Source of the DNA: Leclercia sp. AS011
Lineage (GTDB): Bacteria; Pseudomonadota; Gammaproteobacteria; Enterobacterales; Enterobacteriaceae
Reading direction: 5' to 3'
Assembly (NCBI RefSeq): GCF_037152535.1
Contig: NZ_JBBCMA010000001.1
Location: 2,542,001-2,606,000 of the forward strand
DNA length: 64,000 nucleotides
Position numbers and translations under genes: made by a program. The notes under the pieces were generated by a model, which searched no databases, was not told where the DNA came from, and worked only from the letters and a program-made list of their open reading frames with translations. Below are positions 28,870 to 38,184 of this stretch, one piece after another (position 1 is the stretch's first letter; each line of letters starts with the position of its first letter).

Positions 28870-29187
28870 TCAGTTCATTGCTGCCAGAAGTGACAATGCC
28901 TGAGGGCTTTTTTGTACAATACGAATCAGTAACGCCGCCTGTCGATTAGGTTTTGCCAGGCCTTGTTCCCAGTTCTGATAGGTCCTGGTTGCGGTATGCA
29001 GATATCTCGCAAACAGCGCCTGGGATAAATTCAAATCACGACGGATCTCTTTGATTTCCTCAGGGGTTAAAGTCGTTTCCTTACGAATGGCAACGTGGTG
29101 CGTACGAAGCGTCCGTTTGCCTTCCTTATGCTCCTGTAAGGCATCCATACCTTCCATCAGTTCTGAAAAAATATCTCTGCTCATCAT
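28870..29187 (-). CDS. HTH antitoxin (NadS/HigA-like) of a type II toxin-antitoxin pair
   Basis: 105-aa protein with a C-terminal Xre-type helix-turn-helix (EEIKEIRRDLNLSQALFARY...YQNWEQGLAKPN, residues about 40-80). Antitoxins of this sort bind both the toxin and their own operator. Its ATG overlaps the toxin stop by 4 bases, the toxin-first order typical of HigBA-type modules. Confidence 0.85.
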   Translation of the reverse strand: MMSRDIFSELMEGMDALQEHKEGKRTLRTHHVAIRKETTLTPEEIKEIRRDLNLSQALFARYLHTATRTYQNWEQGLAKPNRQAALLIRIVQKSPQALSLLAAMN

Positions 29188-29435
29188 TCCCCCTTGATAC
29201 GCTCTAAAGCGTGCCTCAAAGTCTGGCGCTGCTCTTTCGTCAAATCGCTTGCCTGGTCTTTGTCATACAAAGTGAATAAATAAAATTCTGACTCTGTTTT
29301 CCACCAGTAATAAATAATGCGAATTCCCCCGCGCTTACCCTTCCCTCTGCGCTCGTCGACCGTCATCGGAAAGGTACTCGGCGCGGTATCGTTCAAACGC
29401 GGGTAATTCAATAAAAATCGCTTCCATTGCGTCAC
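29184..29435 (-). CDS. RelE/HigB-like toxin
   Basis: Small basic 83-aa protein with a RelE-fold pattern (KGKRGGIRIIYYWWKTESEFYLFTLYDK). Related toxins cleave mRNA on the ribosome. The start is GTG at 29435, with AGGATAAG just before it. It is immediately upstream of, and overlaps, the HTH antitoxin gene. Confidence 0.82.
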   Translation of the reverse strand: MTQWKRFLLNYPRLNDTAPSTFPMTVDERRGKGKRGGIRIIYYWWKTESEFYLFTLYDKDQASDLTKEQRQTLRHALERIKGE

Positions 29436-29458
29436 CTTATCCTGTTCCCTGAGTCATT

Positions 29459-29479
29459 ATATACCCAGGTTGGGTATAT
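29459..29479. promoter_or_regulatory. Palindromic operator of the toxin-antitoxin operon
   Basis: Perfect inverted repeat ATATACCCA-GGT-TGGGTATAT, 24 bases upstream of the toxin start and between divergent genes. It fits autoregulation by the HTH antitoxin and could also touch the GNAT gene promoter. Binding is inferred. Confidence 0.7.
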
Positions 29480-29537
29480 TTGTATTCAGAAGTTTTTCCT
29501 GTGAGCACAGGATACCGCGCTCTTCTATAATGACATC

Positions 29538-29999
29538 ATGCATATGATAACCATCGAAAAATCCAGCCCGGCCTCCGTCGACTCGCAGGCTCTAATAGAG
29601 CAACTCTCCGCCGAGCTGGCCGCGATTACCGGTGACAGCGGCAAAAGTCACTTTAATCCACAGGATGTCTCAGGCGCGCGGGCCGTGTGGGCCGTCGCGA
29701 AAGATGAAAACCGCCAGCCCGTGGGCTGTGGCGCGTTACGGCCCCTCTCGGATACCACCGCCGAACTCAAACGGATGTTCTCTACCCGCACCTATCCGGG
29801 AACGGGGGCTGCTCTGCTCGCCTGGCTTGAAAAGGCAGCGCTGGGGCTGGGCTATCGCGAGCTGTGGCTGGCGACGCGAAAAGTTAACACCCGCGCCGTA
29901 CAGTTTTATCTGAAGCATGGCTATACACCGATAGCCAACTATGGCCCCTACATCGGGCGCGAAGAGGCAATGTGCCTGGCAAAACGGTTAACAGATTAG
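29538..29999 (+). CDS. GNAT-family N-acetyltransferase
   Basis: 153-aa acetyl-CoA-dependent transferase with the GNAT core: strand-loop for CoA binding (RMFSTRTYPGTGAALLAWLE) and the C-terminal motif RAVQFYLKHGY (residues about 75-135). The CoA loop is shorter than the canonical RxxGxG/A. Substrate unknown. The start could be the first ATG or the one two codons later. Confidence 0.82.
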   Translation: MHMITIEKSSPASVDSQALIEQLSAELAAITGDSGKSHFNPQDVSGARAVWAVAKDENRQPVGCGALRPLSDTTAELKRMFSTRTYPGTGAALLAWLEKAALGLGYRELWLATRKVNTRAVQFYLKHGYTPIANYGPYIGREEAMCLAKRLTD

Positions 30000-30070
30000 C
30001 TCGGATTACTCTCCCACCAGAATCACGTATCATTGCACTCCCCTGTTTTCGCTCAGACCCTTGCTGCCCT

Positions 30071-30403
30071 ATGAACCTTAATTACCTCTGTTATTTTCTT
30101 CTGGCTCTCGCCGCTGCGGGCAGCGCCCTGCTGCCACACCCGTTAGCGATGTGGTTTGTGCTCGCCAGCGTGCTGACGTTCGTTATTTATGGCGCGGATA
30201 AAATGGCGGCCCGTAAAGCCTGGCGCCGGGTGCCTGAAGCCACGTTGCTGATCTGTGGATTTGTGGGTGGCTGGCCGGGGGCGATTATTGGCCAGCAGCT
30301 GTTTCGTCATAAAACCCAGAAACAGCCGTTTAAAACGTACTTTATGATCAGCGTGATTCTGAACGTCGCGGTGTTACTGGCGGTATGGCACTTTTGGCCT
30401 TAA
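30071..30403 (+). CDS. DUF1294 small membrane protein
   Basis: 110-aa protein with three to four hydrophobic helices and the DUF1294 core (YGADKMAARKAWRRVPEATLL, GGWPGAIIGQQLFRHKTQK). Function unknown; relatives are sometimes fused to a cold-shock domain, which is absent here. ATG at 30071 follows the first hydrophilic stretch and begins the membrane domain. The 3' end overlaps the opposing HicB-like frame by 30 bases. Confidence 0.75.
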   Translation: MNLNYLCYFLLALAAAGSALLPHPLAMWFVLASVLTFVIYGADKMAARKAWRRVPEATLLICGFVGGWPGAIIGQQLFRHKTQKQPFKTYFMISVILNVAVLLAVWHFWP

Positions 30404-30679
30404 TTGGCAGCCATTTGTGAAACATGGTTGTATAGTACAACTATATTTTAGCGTCATCAGCGATCGCTGGTGGAACGGTTTTACCCCGGTGATATGGCAG
30501 GTGTTCAGATAGCTATCCAGCGCATCCCGGGCAGCGATCTTCAGTTCTTTTATATCGCTCGCCATAAAGCGGGCTTCACTTTTGGTATGCAGAAATACGC
30601 CACGAAACATATCAATCACGGGATCGTAGGTCACGTGAGCTTTATGTCCGTCGATAAAGAGAGTATTTGAACGGCTCAT
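30374..30679 (-). pseudogene. HicB-like antitoxin fragment, probably a remnant
   Basis: The first ~70 residues fit the HicB-type fold (GHKAHVTYDPVIDMFRGVF, then LKIAARDALDSYLNTC...GVKPFHQ). The C-terminal DNA-binding part expected after KPF is replaced by unrelated sequence running into the DUF1294 gene end. No HicA toxin gene is adjacent. A frame of 101 codons remains open, so it could still be expressed, but a decayed solitary antitoxin is more likely. Confidence 0.5.
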
Positions 30680-30812
30680 CCTTGAGAATCATCCTAATCA
30701 ACTTAATTGGTGTGGATATGACGACTCAAAAAGCAAATTAAAAAGGTGTTTTGAAAATAAAAAATTTTAATAAATCCGAGATGCGCGCTCTGCCAGCCTT
30801 CTGCGCTTGCGC

Positions 30813-30874
30813 AATTATCCCGCCCGCATCGCCGACTATGCTTAACGTTTAAAAAACAGACGATACAGTTGTAC
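30813..30874. repeat. Direct repeat, left copy, flanking the fimbrial operon
   Basis: About 62 bases matching 36453-36514 in the same orientation with eight mismatches (about 87% identity), including the identical run TATGCTTAACGTTTAAAAA. Weaker similarity continues some 35 bases further toward the pao ribosome site in the right copy. The two copies are 5640 bases apart and bracket the fimbrial genes. Confidence 0.8.
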
Positions 30875-30996
30875 TTTTTTCCTTACTTATCCCCTTAAAA
30901 ACCGTATCGACTGGCAACCTTGTGCTGATCGACGGGCGTTCGGTAGAGGTGCAAGCCAACGCTCATCTGGCGAAGCTGTCGCTGTATTCTATTTAA
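30853..30996 (+). pseudogene. Short coding-like fragment of unknown origin
   Basis: From 30853 a frame without start codon or ribosome site stays open to TAA at 30994. Its last 31 codons (TVSTGNLVLIDGRSVEVQA and on to LSLYSI) look like real protein sequence, as if the 3' end of a lost gene lay here. The family was not recognised. It overlaps the adhesin stop region on the other strand. Confidence 0.3.
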
Positions 30997-32026
30997 ACGT
31001 GATCGTCACCGTTGCCGCCGCGCTGTAAGTACCCACCAGAGCAGTCGTTGCCGTCCAGATAAACCCGGCATAGTAGTTCTTTGTCAGTTGCTCACTGTTA
31101 ATCACGCCAAATGTCTGCGGCGTGTTAAGTGGAATACGGGACTGTAGATTGTCTTGCTCAGAAATAATAAAGCCAAATCCGCTGTTAGCTGCAGGCATGA
31201 TTATTTCGTTATCTTTGACCAAATTGCTGGAGCTTAACGTCATCAACAGTGTCTCATTGGTGCAGTTTTTTCCCCCCGCACCGGATTCCTGGGTCAGGTC
31301 CACCTGTACAGTAAAAGGTTGGATCTTTTCAATACGACCCGGGTAAGCCCGACGGCGATTAATTGAGCCAAAATCAATCTCTTCCGGCATCAGCTTGATG
31401 GTGGGCGTACAGGAAAGAAAGGTAATATTATCCAGCCCTGTAATGTACAGATTAAAATTACCGTCATCCCCATCAGTGATACCACGTAGGCCACCCACTC
31501 CATCGACCTGGAAAAGGGAGAGTTTGACGTTGCCCATCACTTTGCCATCCGCTGCCGCAGGTAATCCTGTGGTTTTAATATACACCTGGTAAGATAGCGT
31601 AAAGGTTTGAGGCGTGGCCGGGGTAAGATAGCCACCTTTACCGTCTGGACGACCGATGGTACCCGGACCAATTTCAATTTTGGCGTCTTTGACAAGTTTG
31701 TAATCGATATTGTTATAAGTGATCCCGACTTCCAGTGAATTATGGACATTTCTCATCATATTATTCGGATCCAGCCATAAATAGGCGCTTTCACCCTGCG
31801 GATAACCGTTAGTATCGGTGCATTCAAAGGTGGCCGTAATCGGTGATGACACCCATATCTTTCTGTTACTGCCTAAGTCACCAATCGATGCCTTTAATAT
31901 GCTGTTAATAGCCACTGTTTCGCTTACGGAGTTTGATGCTTTGCAGGTGAGTGCCTGCGCCATTGAAGAAAATAGCGTGAGACCCAACAAGGTAAGCCAT
32001 AAAAAATATCGTCCTGCGGTTTTCAT
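30989..32026 (-). CDS. Fimbrial tip adhesin-like protein
   Basis: 345-aa secreted protein: signal peptide (MKTAGRYFLWLTLLGLTLFS, cleavage after AQA), then a two-domain layout. The N-terminal half (about 26-200) contains a cysteine pair and carries the presumed binding domain. The C-terminal half (about 205-345) also has a cysteine pair and ends in an alternating hydrophobic pilin strand (AAATVTITF). It is the last gene of a four-gene chaperone-usher operon, where the tip adhesin usually sits. Length and layout recall YehA of E. coli, but close identity is not claimed. The receptor is unknown. Confidence 0.8.
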   Translation of the reverse strand: MKTAGRYFLWLTLLGLTLFSSMAQALTCKASNSVSETVAINSILKASIGDLGSNRKIWVSSPITATFECTDTNGYPQGESAYLWLDPNNMMRNVHNSLEVGITYNNIDYKLVKDAKIEIGPGTIGRPDGKGGYLTPATPQTFTLSYQVYIKTTGLPAAADGKVMGNVKLSLFQVDGVGGLRGITDGDDGNFNLYITGLDNITFLSCTPTIKLMPEEIDFGSINRRRAYPGRIEKIQPFTVQVDLTQESGAGGKNCTNETLLMTLSSSNLVKDNEIIMPAANSGFGFIISEQDNLQSRIPLNTPQTFGVINSEQLTKNYYAGFIWTATTALVGTYSAAATVTITFK

Positions 32027-32038
32027 AGTGTTATCCCT

Positions 32039-34561
32039 TTATTGGCAAACCGCGCTGACTTCGCGATAACCCGTGCTTTTTTGCCCATTACTCGCTGGAA
32101 TTTTAATGCGACACTGCTCGTCAGGCAGATCGCCCCAACGGATAACCAGAATTTCTCCCTGCTCAACACCGGATACAAAGATTTCCCCGTCTGGCCCGAC
32201 AATGCCGTTATTGCGATCTCTTTTACTGTAAGCCTGTGCACCCACAGGAGGAAAACTGTTATCGGCTAACCGACTGTGGATCAGCAGGCTCTCCCCACTA
32301 TACGTGTCGAAATGAACACGGGTTATTGCCCCCCGGGTAGGCACTGTATTTTGTGTTGCCATTGGCACATCCAGGTCGTCAGGGAGATCGTGGGTATTCA
32401 GCGTATAGGTATTGTTGCGGTACGGGATGGCGTTGGGGGCTACAGCGTAACCAAAGGGATCAATACGGACGCCTGTAAGGTTTTGAAGACCCACACCCTG
32501 AGCATTTTTGGCTTCAATCAGTGTAAATGTTGTACCCAGCGGCTGCGAGAGCGTGATCCCACCAGAGTGAGCAACAATGCCACCAGACAGGTTCATACTG
32601 CTTTGCTGGGTATTCTCTGCGTTAGCATAGCCAAGCCACAGGTTTCCGGCCTGACCCTGATAACCGATGCTCATGCTACCTGCTGTACGCGTTGAGTTGT
32701 CCTTTTCTGCCTGGACGCTATAGCTAAGTCTGCTATCTTCCAGCAACGAGCCGCTAAGGCCTGCAGTAGAAGAGACTTTACCCGAACGGTCAGTGTGAAA
32801 ATCTGCCGTTGCGTTGGTTTGATGATTGCCAAAGTTTAACGGCAACGATAGACGAAGATTAAAACTGCTATCGTTCGACATATAGTGACTGCGGGTATTC
32901 TGGTAATAAAGGCTCCAGGTCATCTTTCCCAACCGCGAAGTTAAACCAGACTGTATGGACGTATCCGAACGACTATTCTGCCAATAGCTTTGCTTACTGA
33001 AGGTGAGATAAAACTGACTCAGCTCGCCTATCTGCTGATTGAGCGTTAAATCTAACCGATCTTTTTTGATAGCGTAATTTGCCTGGTAAGTTATCTCCGG
33101 CCGGGTGTCCATCCATTGCGGATCGCTGCTATCTTCTTCATCCCAGTAATAGCTTTTATAATGGCCGTCATCCCAACGCCGTCGTTCCTGCACCGCCTCC
33201 TGAAAATCATAATAGCCCGCAGAGGAATAACGATAGCCAGCCACCAGGAAATCAGTATGTGAATCAATAAATGACTTCGCATATAAAAAACGTGCACTGC
33301 CCCCCTGCCGACTATCGCCTCGGGCAAGGCGGGTATCAGAGAGGGAAAGATCGAACGAAACGGCGCCTAAGTTGCCCATATTTTTTCCCACGCCCGCAGC
33401 CACGCTGCTGTAGTTTTCAGCAGCAAGCACCCCACTATTCAGCGTTATTGTGTTGCTCATTCCCCAGGAAAGCTGGCTTTCAGCAAATGAAGGCGAGTAC
33501 CCGCCTGCGCCGTCATGATATTTACCGACAACCAGTTCATAGTTGTATTGCCCGTATCGCACCAGGCCAGGAAGGACGGTATAGGGAATCACGATGTTGT
33601 TACGACGTCCATCCGTTTCAATAATGGAAACATCGAGATTGCCGCTGCGGCTAACGGCAACTATGTCGTTAAATTCAAAAGGGCCTGGCGGAACATTCGT
33701 GGAATAAATAAGGTAATTATTCTGCCTGACTTCCACACGAGCATTGCTCTCCGCCACGCCACGGACGACCGGTGCATATTGTGTCTGGCTGGTAGGCAGC
33801 ATCATCTGCTCAGAAGCAAGCTGTATACCCCGGAAGGGCACACTGTCAAAAAGCGTATTTCCAGTGCTGGCCTGACCAATAATAATGCGACTTTGCCAGG
33901 AAGGCAGTGCCCGCTCCATCCAGGTAGAGACATTCTGCCAGCGATGTTCCTGGCCGCTATTTTTGGTCAGGTTAGAAGTCGTGCGCAAACGCCAGGCATC
34001 TAAATTCAGCCCGCTATTCAGATAGAGATAAGCGTACTGACTCTCATGTCCGTAGCTTTTAAGATTATTAGCCACCAGGTTGTAATTAACAAACGCGCCC
34101 GTGATACCGTCGTCATACATCGTCGTAGGAATTGCCCCACGAGGTCGCTTATTCATATAAATTTGCGGCATCTGAATATTCAGGCGGTGTTCCGCCAGAT
34201 TGGTATTGACAGAGGCTCCGGGGAATTGTTGAGCCAGATCCACGCAGCTATTATCCAGTTGTGCCGATATACTGACAGACCATGCCCGCAATTGGCTGGC
34301 ACTGAGGCAGGGACGTACCTGATTTTTATCATTGTCTCTGACCAGTTCGATATCATGTTGATCAACAAGGTTGTGGTTAATATAGACATCGAGCTTATAA
34401 ATTCCGGGCAAAATACCATAATCAGGATCAATAAGCTTAATTAACTCACCCGCGTTGGCTCCATGAAAAAAGGCAGTGTTATACTCACTTTGCGCGGTAC
34501 ACTCTGTGGCGGTAAATAAACATGAAGTCAACGCATAACATTTCATCCATGATCGTTGCAT
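32039..34561 (-). CDS. Fimbrial outer-membrane usher protein
   Basis: 840-aa FimD/PapC-type usher. Signal peptide within residues 1-24, N-terminal periplasmic domain (to about 150), a long beta-barrel region with plug (motif VPPGPFEFNDI near residue 292), and C-terminal domains ending in the usual Cys-pair tail (EQCRIKIP...AVCQ). It secretes and assembles subunits delivered by the chaperone encoded upstream. It is 12 bases upstream of the adhesin gene. Confidence 0.92.
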   Translation of the reverse strand: MQRSWMKCYALTSCLFTATECTAQSEYNTAFFHGANAGELIKLIDPDYGILPGIYKLDVYINHNLVDQHDIELVRDNDKNQVRPCLSASQLRAWSVSISAQLDNSCVDLAQQFPGASVNTNLAEHRLNIQMPQIYMNKRPRGAIPTTMYDDGITGAFVNYNLVANNLKSYGHESQYAYLYLNSGLNLDAWRLRTTSNLTKNSGQEHRWQNVSTWMERALPSWQSRIIIGQASTGNTLFDSVPFRGIQLASEQMMLPTSQTQYAPVVRGVAESNARVEVRQNNYLIYSTNVPPGPFEFNDIVAVSRSGNLDVSIIETDGRRNNIVIPYTVLPGLVRYGQYNYELVVGKYHDGAGGYSPSFAESQLSWGMSNTITLNSGVLAAENYSSVAAGVGKNMGNLGAVSFDLSLSDTRLARGDSRQGGSARFLYAKSFIDSHTDFLVAGYRYSSAGYYDFQEAVQERRRWDDGHYKSYYWDEEDSSDPQWMDTRPEITYQANYAIKKDRLDLTLNQQIGELSQFYLTFSKQSYWQNSRSDTSIQSGLTSRLGKMTWSLYYQNTRSHYMSNDSSFNLRLSLPLNFGNHQTNATADFHTDRSGKVSSTAGLSGSLLEDSRLSYSVQAEKDNSTRTAGSMSIGYQGQAGNLWLGYANAENTQQSSMNLSGGIVAHSGGITLSQPLGTTFTLIEAKNAQGVGLQNLTGVRIDPFGYAVAPNAIPYRNNTYTLNTHDLPDDLDVPMATQNTVPTRGAITRVHFDTYSGESLLIHSRLADNSFPPVGAQAYSKRDRNNGIVGPDGEIFVSGVEQGEILVIRWGDLPDEQCRIKIPASNGQKSTGYREVSAVCQ

Positions 34562-34602
34562 AGTGATCCTTCCCTGGTAATAATTTAACCTGCAACGAAG
34601 GG

Positions 34603-35262
34603 TTAATCGAATTTAATGTTCTCGATCCCACCATAATCGTTAATATAGGTTAGCCTGACGATTTTCGATCCTGTGATGAACTCCAGCTTTTCATCGCTAA
34701 ACGGTAAAATCATTGATGCAGGTATTTTCTTCTCCACGCCCTGCGGAGTACGAATAATTAACTGACTCAGATTTATATGCAAAGGCCCATTGTTATTAAT
34801 AACCAGCGCATCGCTACGTCGTTCAAACTTGAGTTTTTCGACTTGTTTTACAAGCGTTGTTTTAAGCGATACTGGGCGATAAAAGAGTTTCAACCGCGTA
34901 CGTACGGCCAGTTGCATCACATTGGGTTCACTGGCGCGCGGAGGTATCTCCTGCACATTTATCCAGATAACACTTTCTCTGTCCGTTGGTAGACCTGTGC
35001 CAGAATAAATAAAGCGCAATACCGCCGACTGGTCTGGAAGCAACTTAAGCAACGGTGGCGTCACCACCATAGCCTTATTACGATTGCTGTCATCGTCATC
35101 AAGCCAGGACTGCACGATATAACTTTTTTTCGAAGCATTCTGAATACTGAGCGAGGCAGACTTATATTCTCCCGGATATATGACCCTGGAGCTGTTGATC
35201 TGAATAGCGCCAAAAGCGTGCGTAACAAATAACGCCAGAAATAAGGCAATAAAGGGTTTCAT
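34603..35262 (-). CDS. Periplasmic fimbrial chaperone
   Basis: 219-aa PapD-like chaperone with signal peptide (cleavage after FGA near residue 19), two Ig-like domains and the family signature region (RESVIWINVQEIPP). Conserved strand A/G1 residues are present (SSRVIYP, VMQLAVRTRLKLFYRP). It caps fimbrial subunits by donor-strand complementation and delivers them to the usher. Confidence 0.92.
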   Translation of the reverse strand: MKPFIALFLALFVTHAFGAIQINSSRVIYPGEYKSASLSIQNASKKSYIVQSWLDDDDSNRNKAMVVTPPLLKLLPDQSAVLRFIYSGTGLPTDRESVIWINVQEIPPRASEPNVMQLAVRTRLKLFYRPVSLKTTLVKQVEKLKFERRSDALVINNNGPLHINLSQLIIRTPQGVEKKIPASMILPFSDEKLEFITGSKIVRLTYINDYGGIENIKFD

Positions 35263-35303
35263 AGGACACCTGAAAAAGGCAGGCCCGACAGGCCTGCATT
35301 AAT

Positions 35304-35855
35304 TTATTGCTGAACGATAGTGAAATATGCCGTGGCGTTAGCTGAGCCTGCTTCTAAATTTGTTTTATCATAGGCATAATAATTAGCTTTAAGATCAAAA
35401 ATACCTTCATCACCCTTTTGATTAATGACTATTTTAGCGTCATTGACATCCAAAGACTTCGTCAGTGTGACAGGCTTCTCTGTAATATCTTTAATTTGAA
35501 TACCGACACCTTTGGCAGTGCTGCCAGTATCAAGGGCTAAAACGTTAGGCTGGTTAGCAGGACTCGTTCCGTCAAGCACGATATAATAAGTTCCGGCTTC
35601 ACAATTTTCTACAGCGATCTGAAAACCTACTTCTGGACCTGTGACATCTCTACCCAGAACATGAACTGGAATTTTCCCCATAGGCACATCAATATCAACG
35701 TTTTGAGCTACGCCATCTGTTATTGTTGCCCCTTTAATTGTACAAGATGAAGTCGTGACCTCTCCTTTAAAATGAAGCGTACCATCTGCAGCCAAAACAG
35801 AGGTTGAGGAAAGGCCAATTATTAACATAGCAAGGCACATAGGTTTAATTTTCAT
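35304..35855 (-). CDS. Major fimbrial subunit
   Basis: 183-aa pilin-like protein: signal peptide (MKIKPMCLAMLIIGLSSTSV, cleavage after LAA), conserved cysteine pair (TTSSCTIKG and ENCEAG) and a C-terminal beta-zipper strand (ATAYFTIVQQ). ATG at 35855 has AAGGAG nine bases upstream. It is first in the operon, the usual place of the most abundant subunit. Confidence 0.9.
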   Translation of the reverse strand: MKIKPMCLAMLIIGLSSTSVLAADGTLHFKGEVTTSSCTIKGATITDGVAQNVDIDVPMGKIPVHVLGRDVTGPEVGFQIAVENCEAGTYYIVLDGTSPANQPNVLALDTGSTAKGVGIQIKDITEKPVTLTKSLDVNDAKIVINQKGDEGIFDLKANYYAYDKTNLEAGSANATAYFTIVQQ

Positions 35856-36556
35856 GGACAGCTCCTTCTGCGATTCCAATTGATAGGTTTATCGTTGCGC
35901 AATTCAGGTGATAAAGAGAAAGGCAATTTCTCAATTAAATGAAGCAGAAACATATCTACTGGAATGAATTTAGTGATACATTCCTGCTTCCGTTTATTGA
36001 GAAAACTGAAAACCTGTAACTACATTTTTATTCCATACCTGCATTATTTGGCTCAAATCAAAAAAACACAATTCAGAATAGAGAGGCTAGTTGTACGAAT
36101 TATCTCAAAGAAGATTAAGCGTTATGATGGTTTAAAAAAATAATGCATTATAATCAATAAATTAAGTGAAACCTTTAAAAAGGCATTATGCTTATTCACG
36201 ACAGAATCATGCTATTTCTATGATCTTGCGCATATTTAAAAGATACAGTATGCCAAAAGTAAAATATTAGTAGATAACGCGTTCCCAACATAATTATCCC
36301 GGCCAAAGCAATGGTTAATAGGATGGGCGCATTTATTCAGGAACCAGGCGGTAAATAGCGGCTCATCAAAAGGGTGTTAAGCCAGGTACCTGACCGACGT
36401 CCATGATGCTCGCACTTATCACCCTCGCTCATAACAGCATTCACGATTTAAGAATAATCCCGCTCACATCGCCGTCTATGCTTAACGTTTAAAAATCAGA
36501 CGACACAGTCGCACCCTCTTTTATTTTCCATCCCCTTTCAACACCGGAGGCCTGGC
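35856..36556. other. Divergent intergenic region between fimbrial operon and paoA
   Basis: About 700 bases, strongly AT-rich from 35880 to 36280, without a convincing gene. It must hold the fimbrial promoter. No invertible element, inverted-repeat pair or recombinase gene typical of phase-variable fimbriae was found. The right copy of a direct repeat lies at 36453-36514. Confidence 0.5.
36453..36514. repeat. Direct repeat, right copy, upstream of paoA
   Basis: Partner of 30813-30874 (about 87% identical). It lies 43 bases before paoA, so it probably represents the native pao promoter region; the left copy would be a duplicate. Confidence 0.8.
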
Positions 36557-37231
36557 ATGAGCAACCAAGGCGAATATCCTGAAGACGATCAGTCACACGA
36601 CTTCAGCCTGTCCCGACGGGATCTGATCAAAGTCAGCGCCGCAGCAGCGGCAACCGCGGCGGTTTACCCTTGTGGCGCACTGGCCGAGGGCGAGCCCGCC
36701 GTTACACCTCCGCCGGAGATCCTGCCCCTGACGCTACGCGTCAACGGCAAAAGTCAGCAACTTGAGGTCGATACACGCACCACCCTGCTGGATGCGCTGC
36801 GCGAGAATTTACAGCTGACCGGCACCAAAAAAGGCTGCGACCACGGACAGTGCGGAGCCTGTACCGTGCTGGTGGATGGCCGCCGGATCAACGCCTGCCT
36901 GACGCTGGCGATCATGCATCAGGATGCTGAGATCACCACCATCGAAGGGCTGGGTACGCCTGACCATCTGCACCCCATGCAGGCGGCCTTTATCAAACAC
37001 GATGGCTTCCAGTGCGGGTACTGCACATCGGGGCAAATCTGCTCCTCTGTCGCGGTACTGAAAGAGATCGAGGCGGGCATTCCCAGCCACGTTACGCTCG
37101 ATCTGGTCTCTCCGCCGGAAATGACGGCGGATGAAATCCGCGAGCGCATGAGCGGCAACATCTGTCGCTGCGGCGCATACGCCAACATTCTGGACGCCAT
37201 CGAAGAGGCCGCAGGGGAGCTTAAATCATGA
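36557..37231 (+). CDS. paoA: Periplasmic aldehyde oxidoreductase, iron-sulfur subunit
   Basis: 224-aa subunit with a Tat signal (SRRDLIK with twin arginines R20-R21, followed by an Ala-rich hydrophobic stretch), so the folded complex is exported. Two [2Fe-2S] clusters are indicated by [15 protein letters not shown]...NAC and [10 protein letters not shown]...CRCGAY. It passes electrons in the PaoABC aldehyde oxidase, which detoxifies aromatic aldehydes. GGAGG lies before the ATG. Confidence 0.95.
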   Translation: MSNQGEYPEDDQSHDFSLSRRDLIKVSAAAAATAAVYPCGALAEGEPAVTPPPEILPLTLRVNGKSQQLEVDTRTTLLDALRENLQLTGTKKGCDHGQCGACTVLVDGRRINACLTLAIMHQDAEITTIEGLGTPDHLHPMQAAFIKHDGFQCGYCTSGQICSSVAVLKEIEAGIPSHVTLDLVSPPEMTADEIRERMSGNICRCGAYANILDAIEEAAGELKS

Positions 37232-38184
37232 AAGCCTTTACTTACGAACGGGTAAAAACCCCGGCCGAGGCCGCCGCCAGCGCCAGGAATAACAGCGGGG
37301 CAAAATTTATTGCCGGTGGCACCAACCTGCTCGATCTGATGAAGCTGGAGATTGAGACCCCCACCCATCTGATCGACGTCAACGGGCTTGGTCTGGACAA
37401 GATTGTCGCTACCGACGCGGGCGGTCTGCGCATCGGTGCCCTGGTGCGTAACACCGACCTGGCCGCGGATGAGCGCGTGCGCCGTGACTATGCCGTGCTT
37501 TCCCGGGCGCTGCTTGCCGGGGCTTCCGGCCAGCTGCGCAACCAGGCCACCACGGCAGGGAATCTGCTGCAACGTACGCGCTGTCCCTATTTTTACGACA
37601 CCAACCAGCCCTGCAATAAGCGCCTTCCCGGCAGCGGCTGCGCGGCGCTTGAGGGTTTTAGCCGTCAGCACGCGGTCGTGGGTGGCAGCGAGGCTTGTAT
37701 CGCCACGCATCCCGGCGATATGCCTGTCGCCATGCGGCTGCTGGATGCGGTGGTAGAAACCATTTCCGCCGACGGCAAGGCGCGCAACATCCCGCTGGCC
37801 GACTTTTATCGCGCCCCGGGGAAAACGCCCCATCTTGAAACCGTCCTGACGCAAGGGGAGCTGATCACCGCCGTCACCCTGCCGCCGCCCGTCGGTGGGC
37901 AGCATATCTACCGTAAAGTCCGCGATCGCGCCTCCTACGCCTTTGCGCTGGTCTCCGTCGCGGCGATTGTCCAGCCCGACGGCAGCGGACGCGTGGCGCT
38001 GGGCGGCGTGGCCCATAAACCCTGGCGGGTTGAGCAGGCCGATGCCCGGCTCCCTCAGGGCGCACAGGCCGTCTATGACGCGCTGTTTGCGGATGCTCAC
38101 CCGACGTCTGAGAACGCCTTCAAACTAACCCTGGCGAAGCGAACGCTTGCCTCCGTGCTGACAGAAGCGAGGGCTGTGGTATGA
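37228..38184 (+). CDS. paoB: Periplasmic aldehyde oxidoreductase, FAD subunit
   Basis: 318-aa FAD-binding subunit. The flavin motif [11 protein letters not shown] is near residue 30. The cysteine-rich insert [20 protein letters not shown] marks the extra [4Fe-4S] cluster known from PaoB. Overlaps paoA and paoC by 4 bases each. Confidence 0.95.
   Translation: MKAFTYERVKTPAEAAASARNNSGAKFIAGGTNLLDLMKLEIETPTHLIDVNGLGLDKIVATDAGGLRIGALVRNTDLAADERVRRDYAVLSRALLAGASGQLRNQATTAGNLLQRTRCPYFYDTNQPCNKRLPGSGCAALEGFSRQHAVVGGSEACIATHPGDMPVAMRLLDAVVETISADGKARNIPLADFYRAPGKTPHLETVLTQGELITAVTLPPPVGGQHIYRKVRDRASYAFALVSVAAIVQPDGSGRVALGGVAHKPWRVEQADARLPQGAQAVYDALFADAHPTSENAFKLTLAKRTLASVLTEARAVV

Noticed and set aside
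35856..36556. Possible invertible (phase-variable) fimbrial promoter
   Set aside because: No pair of inverted repeats and no FimB/E-type recombinase gene was found nearby; only direct repeats are present.
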